Source: Apostichopus japonicus
Lineage: Eukaryota; Echinodermata; Holothuroidea; Aspidochirotida; Stichopodidae
Assembly (NCBI RefSeq): GCF_037975245.1
Contig: NC_092569.1
Coordinates: 18,147,501 to 18,211,500, forward strand
Reading direction: 5' to 3'
Length of the DNA: 64,000 nt
Part shown: one piece after another, positions 26,001 through 35,718 of the stretch
Numbering within the stretch: the stretch's first letter is position 1
Layout: each line of letters starts with the position of its first letter
Position numbers and translations under genes: made by a program
The notes under the pieces: generated by a model
The model's input: the letters and a program-made list of their open reading frames with translations, nothing else
What the model was told of the DNA's origin: nothing
The model's database searches: none

Positions 26001-28095
26001 TCATTTCGTCTCCTTATACCATTTTCTCCCATTCAGGTTTTTCAACGTCGCAGTGGTGGCAGTACCAGTTTCTATCAAAACTGGGATGCGTACAAAGAAG
26101 GATTTGGGGACCTGAACGATGATTTCTGGCTTGGGAATGAGAAACTTTATTATCTTACACACCAAGCAGGTTACACGCTGCGCTTCGATGTTGTTACTTC
26201 AGGTGGAGATCAGAAATATGCTTCTTACACCGAGTTTCAGATTGAGTCTGAAGGTAATAAATACAGACTGAATATACTAGGTAGCCATGCTGGAACAACA
26301 GGTTAGTCACCCCTTTCAATAATATCATATACAATCTTTTCTGCTTTTCTTAATATTATTTTTAGGACTTATTTCAAGCTAAAAATTTCCTGATCAATAT
26401 TTCTGAGAACCTACAACTTTACCATTTTACTTTGAACTGTTACATACTGCTTTCAAATACGTACATTCCATACATTTAACTTAATCGATGGATCGATGGA
26501 TCGATCGAATGTCACTTATAACTTAACAATAAAAGTGACATTCGATCGATCCATCGATCCATCGATTAAGTTACATGAATGAAATGTACGTATATGAAAG
26601 CAGTATGTAAAACTTCACGTTAGCGAAGAATGTACTTTAACGTTGCTTCACAAAATAAGCTTTAACAAGCCAGTGCCGATTATATATAGGTCCTTGAGTA
26701 ATAAAACTGTCAAAATGTCCGTTTATCATACGTTTCTACATGACATTGTTTGCTGTGCACATAAATGAGAGAAGAATATATCCTTTTACAGAACATGAAA
26801 TTGAGATCAGGAAATCAAAGTCTAGTAACGAAACTTAAAGAAACGGAAACGGAAAAGAGACTTGCTAAAATGCAAATAGGAAGAAAATTAAAAGAGAAAT
26901 TCATGTAAATATCAAAAAGCTATCAAAGATAGAAAAAAACAACTGACAAGAGGAGGGATTAACGTATTCAACTATGAATTCTTGGCCACATATGCTATAC
27001 TGTTTCCACATTCCGTTGACTCTAATTATAGCTTATTGGTACTTTGAATCAAACACAAGTCCAAACTTGTTTTTCAAATAATTTATTAATTGAATGAATA
27101 CATTATGATTGAATTACAGAATCCCCCTGTTTGTCTCTATTTGTTTATGTCGCATTATATGCAAATTGATTAGATCACTTATGACAAGTATTAAGATGAA
27201 TCGTTTTAACATAAATAACTTTAAAACCATATTGTTTTATATTCTTCATTAAAACCCGATAATTGTATTTTATAAGATAGAACTAGCATAACTAAAATCA
27301 CCTTCTCTCCTTATTCTTATGCTTGATAAACAATGGTAATGTTACTCTCTACTATAACTTATGACAAGTATTAAGATATATACACATATAACACTGGATG
27401 TCACAAGGGTAGCATTGAATTTTCACAAGGTCACGATTTTTTGAGCTCATGACTGTGGATTGTATCTTACTTAAGGGAGGAAACGAGATATGGTTATAAC
27501 TACCTTTTAGATAGCTGACCAATAAATTTATAAATGTTATGTTTGTCTATACAGATACAATCGTACCAATGAACACTGATTAACAATATTTAATGACGGA
27601 CTTTTTTTTTCTCATTTACATTGCATATTAATAAATTTCAGTAACTTTATGCATGCACTTTCTTTATAAACTGGCGCTTGCCTCTTTTGTATTGTAATTT
27701 TTGTCTCTGTGCTAGCATTGCAATTCAAAAATTAGACAAGATCTTTCAAAACTATTGTAATTTGCCTTGTTCATTATATTACAGGTACACGTATCGGTTA
27801 CAATAGAGGCAAAGCTTTCAGCACGCATGACCGAGACAATGATGAGTGTGGCAATTGTAACTGCGCGGAAGGACACCGAGGCGGGTGGTGGCACTCAGAT
27901 CATTGGTGTGGTAGTAACTGTTATAGTACTAATTTTTGTGATCATTTTCCTTACAGAGGAAGCTGTAACACCGTTTGCACCAGCGACAACCTCAATGGAG
28001 ATTACAACGGCGGCCGTGGAGAAAACATCTTCTCTGACCATAATGCTTACTGCAACCTTAGGTTCACGGAGATGAAAATTCGGCCGTCCTCTTGA
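9914..28095 (+). CDS. FReD gene A: truncated FReD - TIL/VWC-like - EGF-like - FReD secreted protein
   Basis: Seven exons are proposed: 9914-10001, 16771-16946, 23528-23792, 24261-24475, 25581-25877, 26037-26301 and 27785-28095. They total 1617 nt (538 aa). All junctions keep frame, in phases 1,0,1,0,0,1. Domains: signal peptide about 1-28; FReD N-terminal and middle parts about 40-176, lacking the terminal exon; ten-cysteine TIL module about 180-240; a short VWC-like CxxxCxC segment; EGF-like about 271-304; complete FReD about 307-538 with DRDND calcium-site motif, GGWW and NLNGDY. FReD proteins are commonly secreted lectins or immune recognition molecules, but the ligand here is unknown. Oddities: the donor after 25877 reads TTAAGT instead of GTAAGT; the last FReD has a cysteine-rich insertion; introns 1 and 2 are invaded by mobile elements. 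Exon 1 is assigned by phase and signal-peptide character and is the least certain. A possible polyadenylation signal ATTAAA lies at 28410. Confidence 0.75.
10951..11040. repeat. (TA)n microsatellite in gene A intron 1
   Basis: About 45 uninterrupted TA dinucleotides. Confidence 0.97.
11083..11200 (+). repeat. 118-bp direct repeat, left copy
   Basis: It matches 12489-12607 with only a few changes (starting AAATATTTCTCTGCTTAATG and ending GAGCTAGTACTT). The pair flanks a 1.29-kb insert with long G and C runs. It does not start TG or end CA, so it is not an obvious LTR. Confidence 0.85.
12489..12607 (+). repeat. 118-bp direct repeat, right copy
   Basis: Right-hand partner of 11083-11200. The intervening 11201-12488 has a G-run near 11799-11809, a C-run near 12331-12345 and a long open frame (11781-12287) that begins in the G-run and shows no recognisable domain. 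Confidence 0.85.
12700..12741 (+). repeat. tRNA-like promoter remnant (SINE fragment)
   Basis: A box A match (TGGCTTAGTGG, 12700-12710) is followed by a perfect box B (GGTTCGATTCC, 12731-12741). Their 20-bp gap is too short for a functional tRNA, so this is best read as a truncated tRNA-derived SINE head. Confidence 0.5.
13591..16400. mobile_element. 2.8-kb element with long terminal inverted repeats and GGTCTA target duplication
   Basis: The left arm 13591-13889 and right arm 16124-16400 are near-perfect inverted copies. Both ends read TATGAAGTGCCATATGTGAC inward, and both inner ends reach GTGGGAGGAGCC. Flanking bases GGTCTA at 13585-13590 and 16401-16406 form a 6-bp direct repeat, consistent with a target-site duplication. 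The 2.2-kb core has no convincing transposase, so it is probably non-autonomous. A second inverted homology lies inside (about 14280-14310 against 15829-15860). Long inverted arms occur in Mutator-like, foldback and Polinton-derived elements, but no superfamily can be assigned. It lies in intron 1 of gene A. Confidence 0.85.
16771..16946 (+). CDS. Gene A exon 2: start of first FReD
   Basis: Acceptor TGACAG at 16765-16770 and donor ACG|GTGAGT at 16947. It encodes a FReD opening: HDCQKILDC, GVYLIRP, PFEVYC and GSGWT. It enters in phase 1 and leaves in phase 0. The equivalent of this exon in gene C lies within 46535-46735. Confidence 0.85.
17272..22512. mobile_element. 5.2-kb CACTA-like DNA transposon in gene A intron 2
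   Basis: The left end CACTCTAAAAACTGAAGTGC and the right end (complement CACTCTAAAAAACAAAGTGC) form a terminal inverted repeat of about 21 bp, flanked on both sides by TA. Both ends are densely filled with short AGCACTT/AAGTGCT boxes in both orientations (17288-17430 and 22306-22500), the subterminal-repeat architecture typical of CACTA/EnSpm elements. The TIR sequence and the TA duplication are not diagnostic, so the superfamily is inference. It carries spliced coding fragments in the middle but no clear DDE transposase. Confidence 0.7.
18697..20785 (+). CDS. Uncharacterised spliced gene carried in the CACTA-like element (partial model)
   Basis: Three likely exons are visible: 18697-18861 (contains FEQMYGDQVANNFLMKW; acceptor TTGTAG, donor AGG|GTATGT), 20102-20220 (MYGLFALVHLLPSFNTRKSG, then YFIAWQP; donor CCA|GTAAGT) and 20732-20785 (IGTNVEEYARKSQLSSK, then TAG). 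The first leaves in phase 0 and the second enters in phase 1, so at least one more exon lies between, perhaps after the acceptor near 19518. The pattern of a hydrophobic ALVHLLPS motif, a basic stretch and GTNVEEY followed by stop recalls the C-terminus of SAMD3-like proteins associated with repeats in fish and invertebrates. That recollection is unverified, and the function is unknown. Confidence 0.45.
22827..23442 (+). mobile_element. tRNA-derived SINE (about 620 bp) with (AAACC)n tail
   Basis: The head 22827-22894 resembles a tRNA. TGGAGTG and CACTCCA can form a 7-bp acceptor stem, box A is TTAGCTCAGTGG, box B is GGTTCGAGTC, and the anticodon loop CTCACAA looks like tRNA-Val(CAC). The 3' half of the T-stem is missing, so it is not a working tRNA. 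The body contains GGATGGGGACGTTAAA (about 23216-23231), a motif I associate with shared SINE central domains. The tail is an AAACC-type repeat at 23399-23442. It ends only 85 bp upstream of gene A exon 3. Confidence 0.8.
23528..23792 (+). CDS. Gene A exon 3: middle of first FReD
   Basis: The 265-nt exon (phase 0 to 1) encodes VIQRRSDG, W.QYKEGFGF, FWIGNEKLPHLT and YKLRVDITL, the core of a FReD. It stops at the position where the terminal FReD exon should follow. Instead the next exon is a TIL module. No terminal FReD exon is visible in the 468-bp intron. Confidence 0.9.
24261..24475 (+). CDS. Gene A exon 4: TIL cysteine-rich module
   Basis: The 215-nt exon (phase 1 to 0) has ten cysteines in TIL order: CPSN, CSC, C, C, GCTCPAGF, DC, ECGC. 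The donor is CCA|GTAAGA. It has exactly the length of the gene C TIL exon. TIL modules occur in extracellular proteins, either as serine-protease inhibitors or as structural modules beside VWF-type domains. No reactive-site function can be inferred. Confidence 0.85.
24733..25100 (+). repeat. 180-bp tandem repeat in gene A intron 4
   Basis: CCTCGTTTCACAGGTTTT at 24733 recurs as CCTCGTTTTACAGGTTTT at 24913, and GTTATATCTAGCGC recurs at the same spacing. A weaker third copy follows near 25083. Each unit contains a pyrimidine-ACAG acceptor-like string. Confidence 0.75.
25581..25877 (+). CDS. Gene A exon 5: VWC-like tail, EGF-like domain and start of second FReD
   Basis: The 99-codon exon (phase 0 to 0) begins NRETYFNDDCTQKCSC (VWC-like). 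It continues with a six-cysteine EGF-like module including CYCNEGYEGDIC, then the FReD start DCQDVYD, GVYTILPTGWP, FSVYC and GGGWT. The expected donor GTAAGT directly after GGATGGACA is TTAAGT here. Without splicing, translation stops four codons later (LSY then TAA). Confidence 0.85.
26037..26301 (+). CDS. Gene A exon 6: middle of second FReD
   Basis: 265 nt, phase 0 to 1. Encodes VFQRRSGG, FYQNWDAYKEGFGDLNDDFW, LGNEKLYYLT and YTLRFDVVTSGG. It is very similar in DNA to gene B 34733-34994, including the preceding intron end, showing recent common origin. Confidence 0.92.
26449..26610. repeat. Foldback hairpin (MITE-like), gene A intron 6
   Basis: The left arm 26449-26522 and right arm 26537-26610 are inverted copies (outer ends TTACATACTGCTTTC and GAAAGCAGTATGTAA). 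They include an internal run of GATCGATG-type words and are separated by a loop of about 14 bp. The predicted stem is about 70 bp with few mismatches. Confidence 0.85.
27785..28095 (+). CDS. Gene A exon 7: C-terminal FReD exon
   Basis: Acceptor ATTACAG at 27778-27784, entry in phase 1, stop TGA at 28093-28095. It encodes GKAFSTHDRDND (calcium-site motif), GGWWHSDHWC, then a cysteine-rich stretch before SDNLNGDYN, and ends FTEMKIRPSS. The interval between WW and NLNG is about 26 residues longer than in gene C and the usual FReD loop. Confidence 0.92.
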
Positions 28096-31000
28096 GCAAA
28101 ATAATTTCAATAACGTTGATGTAACCTGTTTAGATTCATATTTAACGTTTCAACCAACGATTTAACCTTTCAGCTATTAGAAAACATCAATTTGTCGCTA
28201 ATTGAAGCAACTGTGTACTTTCTGTTTGGATATATTTTCGATGCTTTTATATTGTATCATATATAATGACAATGACATTCGTAAACATGACCTATCAAGT
28301 TTCATTTCAATTCTTCGTTTCAAGAAGGCGTGAACGGGATCCTTTTCTTACTAATGCTTTCTATTTGGGATACACAGAGCACCGCGGTATCAAAGTTGAA
28401 ACGCCAACCATTAAAACGTTGTATTGTTGCAGAAATGTAGGAGGCTCCAATACATTAAGTTTTACTTTCTTAGGGAAAGTTTCGTGTCGTTCATAAATTA
28501 GTATAATGCCACTATTTGTTTCTATCACACAATGGGTTACATCCTATACTACCCTAGAAAACTGTTAAAAGGAAATCATTGTGATTTGTTCTTTTCATGT
28601 TTCTTATGCGGTGGATTTATTTTAAACTACGCATGTTTTCACTACTAAACAGAAAATTGCAAGAAATTTAACGTTTAACGTTTGTGCTCTACTTAGAACT
28701 ATAGACAATAGAATATCTGCAATCATGTACGGGAAAAGGTGAAATCACTATAATCATTATATTTCCTCATGTCTTTATGTTGCTGTTAAGAGTTTCATTA
28801 AATATGAATTATATTTTCTTTGAAGTTTCAAGAGCAATCACATCATCGATACCCAGAACTTATCCTTTGCTTCAAAACAGTTTGCAGATTATTCCATCAT
28901 GTTATAATGGTGATTAAGTTTTAATTTAATTTAATACATTAAGGGAATAGGGTTACATTCCGTAAGTTATAGTGTTGTATCATTAATCACGAAATTAAGA
29001 ATGCGATGAAATGAAAGGATGTAAAACAATATGATCGTTGTTCATTTGTCTTTCTTGGTTCGTCCTTCAGAAACATTTCCTAAAAGACTTGCATTTGTTT
29101 GTACTGTCATGCTAAACCGTTCCCGCGCACTGAACTATGTGATGTGGCGAAAAAAACTTGTGTTACATATACTACATGTTATTTCATATTCTCCAAATTG
29201 TACACATTATCATATACCACACAACATAATAATATGTTCTAAATTATGCCAAATTTTTCCCAAATGCCTGTCTCTTAGTAGAAAACTGATACAAATATTG
29301 AGGCAGAAGGTAAGTAGTTGCTCATACATTTTCAAAGCAGGTTGGTTACGTTTATATGAATTTCACAGCTGACTGTGACATTCTACGTTCACTGAGCCTG
29401 TTTGTTATCTACAATACTTATAACTTATAAGTACTGTATTACTATATTACTACTTATAAGTTAATGTGCGCAGAGTAATTGTTACTTTATTCCCCCCAAA
29501 AAATCAGTATATCGCCTGTAGCTCGGTAGAGATGGAACTACCTTTACCCCGAGGGAAATTGTTTGGTAGGATATTTCGGAAGCCTAGCTCCGACAAGCTC
29601 CACGCAAATAAATTATTCAAACGTTCTGTTGATTTCAAGACGCTCTAATCTCTCCCATCACACAATTGATATTTCAACTAAACACTGTAAACTTAATTCA
29701 AGACACTGATTGGAGTACTGAATTTGGTATAAATTATATGGTCATGTGCTGATTGTGAGCACTGGATGATTCCTTTTCCAGAGCAAATTTGCCTCTATAA
29801 AAACTGCTCAGTAGTTGCAAAGCTTGCGTCACACGTGATGGGGCATCTGGTTAGTCCAATATTACATACTTTGGAACAACATTAATATTCATCAAAATCT
29901 ATCACCGAATGAACCAATCACGACTAAAAAAACAACAACACATGGTCCTAAGTTTTGGTTATGTTTTTTTCTTGTCTGATAATACGGGTTCATAAACTAG
30001 ACGTCGGAAAATGGACCGAACAATTGCTTATGTATTTCTTTATTCGGGAACAATGGGAATAAACGAGGGAAACTTGAAAGTCAAAAGTGCAAAGAGTGAA
30101 AGCAATTGCAGAAGCTTGATAAGAACTTAAAGGAGCTATAATATCACTTCATGGCAATAGGAAGAATGTTATGTTGGACAAAAATAGAAGAATTTAACCA
30201 CAAGTTAACTGAAAATGATTTGAACAATCAAAATCTATAAACATGGGCCACTTTGTATGAGTATGTTAACATACAATTTTCTAATATCTAAATAGTATAT
30301 CATCAAGCCATATGTGCTTCGTTGGGTTTTATGCTATTCTCTATAAATTACCAGTATCTTATTTCATTTGAGAGATATCCCGTATTTAAATGTTTTTTTT
30401 TTCCACGCACAAGGCAGATATAATAGACTTCTCTTATGGGAAGTTGTTTATGACAGATATGTCTAAAGTATACACCACCGATGACGACAAGGAGTCTTCC
30501 CTACAACTTCTTAATAACGTCCTATAAAGTGACATATGAGTAGTCAAGAACACTTTAGGTAAAGAAAGACCATATTTAACTTTTATTTTATCGAGAAAAC
30601 GTGCAATATAGATTATCTGTCAAATGTGTGAGTGCGACTTGTTGTTATCAAAAATGATTATTCTGTAAACATAAAGCTTAAAGACAAATTTCAATAAATA
30701 GTGAATTAATACGGTTTTGTTGACATAACAAATATAGCACACAGTGCTTTGACCAACCGACAGGTAAGCTTGACTGACCATTAAAGTACTATAACATATG
30801 CAGTCCGTTTATATATTTTCTGTATTTTAGACGAAGAAATTCTTCACCAGAGCAACTTCTAATCAATTGCTTAAATGATGTTCTATATAAAGATTGCTTG
30901 TATTCGACACAGTGTGTCAATTAATTGAGCAGAAAATGAGATTTTAAGAAATGTTGCTGTACCAGCGACTAATTGGTACTTAGCTTTTACAAAAATGGTG

Positions 31001-32542
31001 TTATTTAATATGATACCTGTGAGTCTAATAAATCCAGTCAATAAAATCAATACAACTTTTTCTCTGGTGAGCTCTGTTTTAACAAAATACAAACGTCATA
31101 ATGACAAAAATTTTCCCATTGTTCTCTTTACTATTATTTCTGATTCTTTGAATGTTGGCTTTGCGTGCATTATGTATACTTTACTGTTACTAACAATTTC
31201 ATTTAATGATTAATAAGTAAAGCGAAAAAAAAATGACTCATGCAAAATGATCAAACAAAATATGAAGTAAAAAAGAGATCATAGTAACATTTAACAATAA
31301 TTCTGTGCAGCTTTTCAGTGGTAAATTCATTTTAGGGATTTGCAAAAGAGGTATGATTTTTACTAAATTAATATATGTTGTATTTAAGAAGTATTCATTC
31401 GAAATTCAATACACGTTTTGTGGCAAAAATGAACTTGGAACTATGATGTCATGCATGCAAACAAAGCATACATTAAATTCACATTTTGAGTGGAAACAAG
31501 ACATATCTTGTTAGAAGGTTTGCATCTGTGACGTCACACTTGTTTGCATTAAGCTTTTACTTAAAATTAAGGTGCTCAAATAGCGAAATCGGCAAATAGA
31601 TGGAATACAATTTAACCTGAACTATTTATTTCAGAACATTCTTCAATATATCGTTCAAGTGGCTGGACATTGCCAGTTAATCGGCTATGTTTCCAATTGA
31701 TTTATTTGATAAAGTGTTTTGCGTTTCCCTCATTGCTTACGAACATGTCAGTTTAAATATTTATTCTAAGATCTCGGGAAGATTTCCGTTAATCTTTGTT
31801 TATTATATTTGGGGTGCTAATCCTATGAAACTTTTTCGTTATAAAGATAAATACAAATAAGCTGCCTATGAAATACAATAACAGATCTCATGTTAAGCAG
31901 TAAAAATTGTCTTAATATGTTCATACATGTGAATGTAAAATAAGCACTACGTATATTCATCTTTATTAAATAAGCTGACTTTAATATGTAAAGTTATGGA
32001 CATCATTTTAATAGTATTTTAAAAGAATTTAGGAATCATCACACAATTTTATATTACAAATTATTGAGTTAATACAAACAAAATATATTAACAACGGAGG
32101 TCATAATGCCTCGCTTTTATAAATGTAATAGATATGCGCATACGTTTTAACAATGCTAACATTAATATACGGTTTGCAAAAAGAATTGTCTGAAAGAAAC
32201 AAGCTTATATAAAACGATACAATTCGTTTCTTAAGAACTCTTTAGATTAACACTCCATTTATATAAAGTGAGTCCAGTAAGAAAGTGAATAAGCAAAAGA
32301 GATGTGTACTTGCAATCGATATATTTGTTTCTTTTTCACTCAAAATCCATTCAATGTGCTTCACGGTAAAGAGGATCGCGTCATTGCAGCGCCTGACTAC
32401 GGTGAATCAATACCTTAAGTTGATGGTTTGTACAGTGGAGACCAACAAGGGTGATAAAAAGACTGTATACTAGAACATATGTGCTAGACTATTTAACACA
32501 TAATCTTAATTTCGCAAAAGAAAGCTAGTTTATAAATACACC
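28096..32542. other. Intergenic spacer between genes A and B
   Basis: AT-rich. I see no gene, tRNA or strong repeat. A small inverted repeat built on ACTTATAAGT lies near 29417-29462. The open frames here (up to 113 codons) lack domains, splice context or composition bias. Confidence 0.6.
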
Positions 32543-32588
32543 ATGATTGTGATGCTATTGGTGATATACACAGTACCACTTACCAAAG
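32543..32588 (+). CDS. Gene B exon 1: signal peptide
   Basis: ATG at 32543 opens a 15-residue hydrophobic leader ending at AAAG|GTAAGG, leaving phase 1. TATAAATA lies only 12 bp upstream of the ATG and is too close to act as its TATA box. Confidence 0.7.
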
Positions 32589-35500
32589 GTAAGGGCTTCG
32601 CTTGTTAATTAACTTAATTCAGTTTTCAAATTAACAGTTTTGTGAGATTACATCGATTGTAAATGTTTTGCTCTGCCTTATATGTTTATTCAGAGATGTT
32701 TCTTATGTGTGAGCCTTAATGTGTGTCATCACGCGCAATGCAACAAAATATTTATGTGATAAACTAATCAAATATCAAAATATCCAATGGCCGGAATTCT
32801 AACTGACTAGGTATGTTCTTTTTCCTCATTTCTTAAATATTAATAGTAAGATGCTAGCTTACTTTAGGTACGATGTTTTGCTTTGTGGAATCGATTTTTT
32901 TTCTTTCATTACATCAACCAGCCTATGGACATGGCTTACGAGGGACCTTTCAATGCACCAATACACCTACATTCTACACTACGGTCCTGTCTGGTAAGTT
33001 CCTCAGGATTAAATAATTTGTCATGATACTGTCACCGAAGTCTAACCGGTTAGATCATGATTTCATGTAAAACTTATTTACTTTATGGTAACTAACTTTC
33101 TTTAAAGTGGTGTTGTGTGAACGAGGAAACCTCCAAGGACCGGTATTGTAACTGACCACGTTTGTCACCCACACCCTCCTCATTTTGAAGATGACATTAG
33201 GATGCTAACTTACTTAATATACTTTTTTTTCGGAATAATTACTTGTTTGATTTTTCTTTCAATATATCAACCAGCATATGAATCTGGATTACGAGGGACA
33301 TTTCAGTGCACCAACACACCTAACTTATACACTACGGCCCTATCTGGTACGTTCATTGAGTTAAATGATATATCATAATAATATAACCGCAGTCTTACAC
33401 GTTTGTCCATGACTTCAGGTTTAATTTATTTCTTGTATAGTAACGTAACTTTCGTTAACGTGTTTTTTTTTTCTGTGAACGAGGAAACATCACCTCCTAC
33501 AATAACGATCAATGTATCTACATATGTAGTTCTTTGAAATGTTAGTTACATTTGTATCTAATGGATTAACTACAGGATGTGATTGTGATGTAATACTGAA
33601 TAATACTACTCACTTGTATTGGTAGCGCACGAGAAACAACTAATTGAGCTGCAAAGCACTACGCTATCATGAGGATTGGTGTTACAATGCTAAATCATTT
33701 GTTGACTACTTAAAGTTGAAGGTTTACAGTCTTTTATGAGGCTAAAGCCTCCTCACACGACTTACAACAACAACAACTACTTAAAACATAATAAATAAAA
33801 TAAGCAGATATGAATTCACACGATGACTGTTTTCAATATTTTGCGTGTGTCAAGGTTACCATACAGACTGTAAAGATGTTTACGACGCTGGTCATACACA
33901 AGATGGCATTTACACCATTCTACCATCTGGATGGCCGGGTTCACCATTTACTGTTTACTGTAAAATGGATAATGGCGGACGATGGACGGTAAGTCAGTTT
34001 GTAATTTCTTTGTGAGGGGACTAGCGATCCAGACGAAATTCAAATATTCATCATGTAGTACTTTTGTATAAAAGTTTTGTCTTTTGCTTCGGTTAGGCTA
34101 AATATGAGATGTACGGTTTCAACTGTTTGCATAATTTGTATTAATGTTTCTAAATTTCAATAGGAAACGCTGAACGTTTTACGGCCTCTTATAACTTCTT
34201 GACAATGTATCCCATATACGTTTGAATATTTCCATCACACGATATAAACGAAAAATATATGATCGGAGAAAATGACAGTTGCCTTCCTTTCTGCAAACGA
34301 CGAAAAAGATATTAACAATGATTGAACAAAATAAGGTTAAACCATGTTTTGCGTATTCCTAATCAAAACTTTGGACACTTCCCTATACCTACAACCTAAA
34401 AATTGTTCATTAAACCCGAAGATACAAAGAAAAACGATGTTATTGACGATTAATGATAGTCACAGATAAGTTTTCTCTGAATTAATAAGAGACAAATGTA
34501 ACATTAATTATTTTTTATCATTATCGCAGTCTTCCATCAATCCAATGTATTTTAAGGATACTTTTGATTATTTTTCATGTAAGTTTTTCAACTTTGACAT
34601 TTGTATTGTAAGTTTCAAACAACACTAGGATGCTTACAAAGCCATGTTGGGGTAACTTGAGCGATGATTATGGCTTGGGAATAAAAACTGAATAATCTAA
34701 AAACTATCCTATTTTTATTTTCTCCTATCCAGGTTTTTCAACGTCACAGTGGCACAACCAGTTTTTATCAAAACTGGGATGCGTACAAAAAAGGATTTGG
34801 TGATCTGAACGATGATTTTTGGCTTGGAAATGAGAAACTCTTTTTTCTTACAAACCAAACAGGTTACACGTTGCGATTCGATGTTATCACGTCAGGTGGA
34901 GAGCAGAAATATGCTGAATATACCGAGTTTCAGATTGAGTCTGAGAGTAATAAATACAGACTGGATAAACTAGGCACCCATGCTGGAACAACAGGTTTGT
35001 ATACGTTTTAATTTGAAGTTCCAATTTTCTTTTAATTCGTTTGATTATAGTTTTAGGGGAAAAAAACCGACTTACATTATATTTACATCTCTCAAGAATT
35101 AAATATTAGAACATTGAGAAAACCCCAGACTTGCAGTGATATCGTCCATGGTTTTGTGTCCCGTCTCAGTTCCAGACATAGTTGAAAATACGTTTATGCA
35201 TGCCATTAGTCAGATCGGTGTGTGATACTTTGAGATGACATATTTTCAAAATGAATATGCTTAATTAATTATATGAACTGTCACTTACTATTCACTTGAC
35301 AGTTTTGTTTACCTTACAATTCAGATATTGTGCACCGAGAACCGGCTTTATTTTATAGCAATAAAGGTGCGATGCTTTTTATTAAGTGTTCATGTGTGTT
35401 TTTCTTAAAGGTTGGCGTATATATAACAACTTGGGTAAGGCTTTCAGCACCTATGATCGAGACAACGACGACTGTAATGCTTTTAACTGCGCGAACCGTC

Positions 35501-35718
35501 ACAGAAGTGGTTGGTGGCACTCGGATCATTGGTGCGCAACTTGTGATAATAATAATGGTTATTGTGACCAATTTCATGTCAGCGGAAGCTGTCACTCCGT
35601 TTGTACCAGTGACAACCTTAATGGAGACTACAACGGTGTCGGTGGAGAAAATGTATTTTCAAACCACAATGCTTACTGTAGCTTAAATTTCACTGAGATG
35701 AAAATTCGGCCATCCTAG
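32543..35718 (+). CDS. FReD gene B: compact single-FReD secreted protein with duplicated mini-exons
   Basis: Six exons: 32543-32588, 32922-32993, 33275-33346, 33855-33988, 34733-34994 and 35411-35718. They total 894 nt (297 aa), with every junction in frame (phases 1,1,1,0,1). Layout: short signal peptide (MIVMLLVIYTVPLTK, 1-15); two homologous 24-residue segments each with one cysteine (GLRGTFQCTNTP and TT.LSG, about 16-64); FReD about 68-297 (DCKDVYD, GIYTILPSGWP, FTVYC, FWLGNEK, DRDND, SGWW, SDNLNGDYN, FTEMKIRPS). FReD lectins bind acetylated or carbohydrate ligands; the ligand here is unknown. The FReD is closest to the last FReD of gene A, which lies upstream on the same strand. Possible polyadenylation signals ATTAAA at 36023 and 36035. 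Confidence 0.85.
32922..32993 (+). CDS. Gene B exon 2: mini-exon copy 1
   Basis: 72 nt, phase 1 to 1, after acceptor TCAACCAG, donor CTG|GTAAGT. Encodes YGHGLRGTFQCTNTPTFYTT and then VLSG. Confidence 0.8.
33275..33346 (+). CDS. Gene B exon 3: mini-exon copy 2
   Basis: 72 nt, phase 1 to 1, after acceptor TCAACCAG, donor CTG|GTACGT. Encodes YESGLRGTFQCTNTPNLYTT and then ALSG. Duplicate of exon 2, 353 bp downstream, with matching flanking intron sequence. Confidence 0.8.
33855..33988 (+). CDS. Gene B exon 4: start of FReD
   Basis: 134 nt, phase 1 to 0. Encodes TDCKDVYDAGHTQDGIYTIL, then PSGWPG, FTVYCKMDNGG and RWT. It has a normal ACG|GTAAGT donor, unlike its counterpart in gene A. Confidence 0.9.
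34628..34700 (+). pseudogene. Fossil FReD middle exon in gene B intron 4
   Basis: GGATGCTTACAAA, GATGATTATGGCTTGGGAAT and the following AAAACTGAATAATCT resemble the centre of the FReD middle exon (GGATGCGTACAAA, GATGATTTCTGGCTTGGGAA). The segment has in-frame stops and no splice sites. It sits just upstream of the intact exon at 34733. Best read as a decayed duplicate exon. Confidence 0.65.
34733..34994 (+). CDS. Gene B exon 5: middle of FReD
   Basis: 262 nt, phase 0 to 1, acceptor TATCCAG, donor ACAG|GTTTGT. Encodes VFQRHSGTTSFYQNWDAYKK, then GFGDLNDDFWLGNEK and YTLRFDVITSGG. One codon shorter than gene A exon 6. Confidence 0.92.
35411..35718 (+). CDS. Gene B exon 6: C-terminal FReD exon
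   Basis: Acceptor CTTAAAG at 35404-35410, stop TAG at 35716-35718. Encodes GKAFSTYDRDND, SGWWHSDHWC, a cysteine-rich insert (C.TC, YC, SC, VC), SDNLNGDYN and FTEMKIRPS. It shares the insert with gene A. Confidence 0.92.

Noticed and set aside
27895..28110. Minus-strand open frame opposite gene A exon 7
   Set aside because: Shadow of the real plus-strand FReD exon.
32530..32538. TATA box for gene B (TATAAATA)
   Set aside because: Only about 12 bp before the start codon, too close for a promoter of this ATG.
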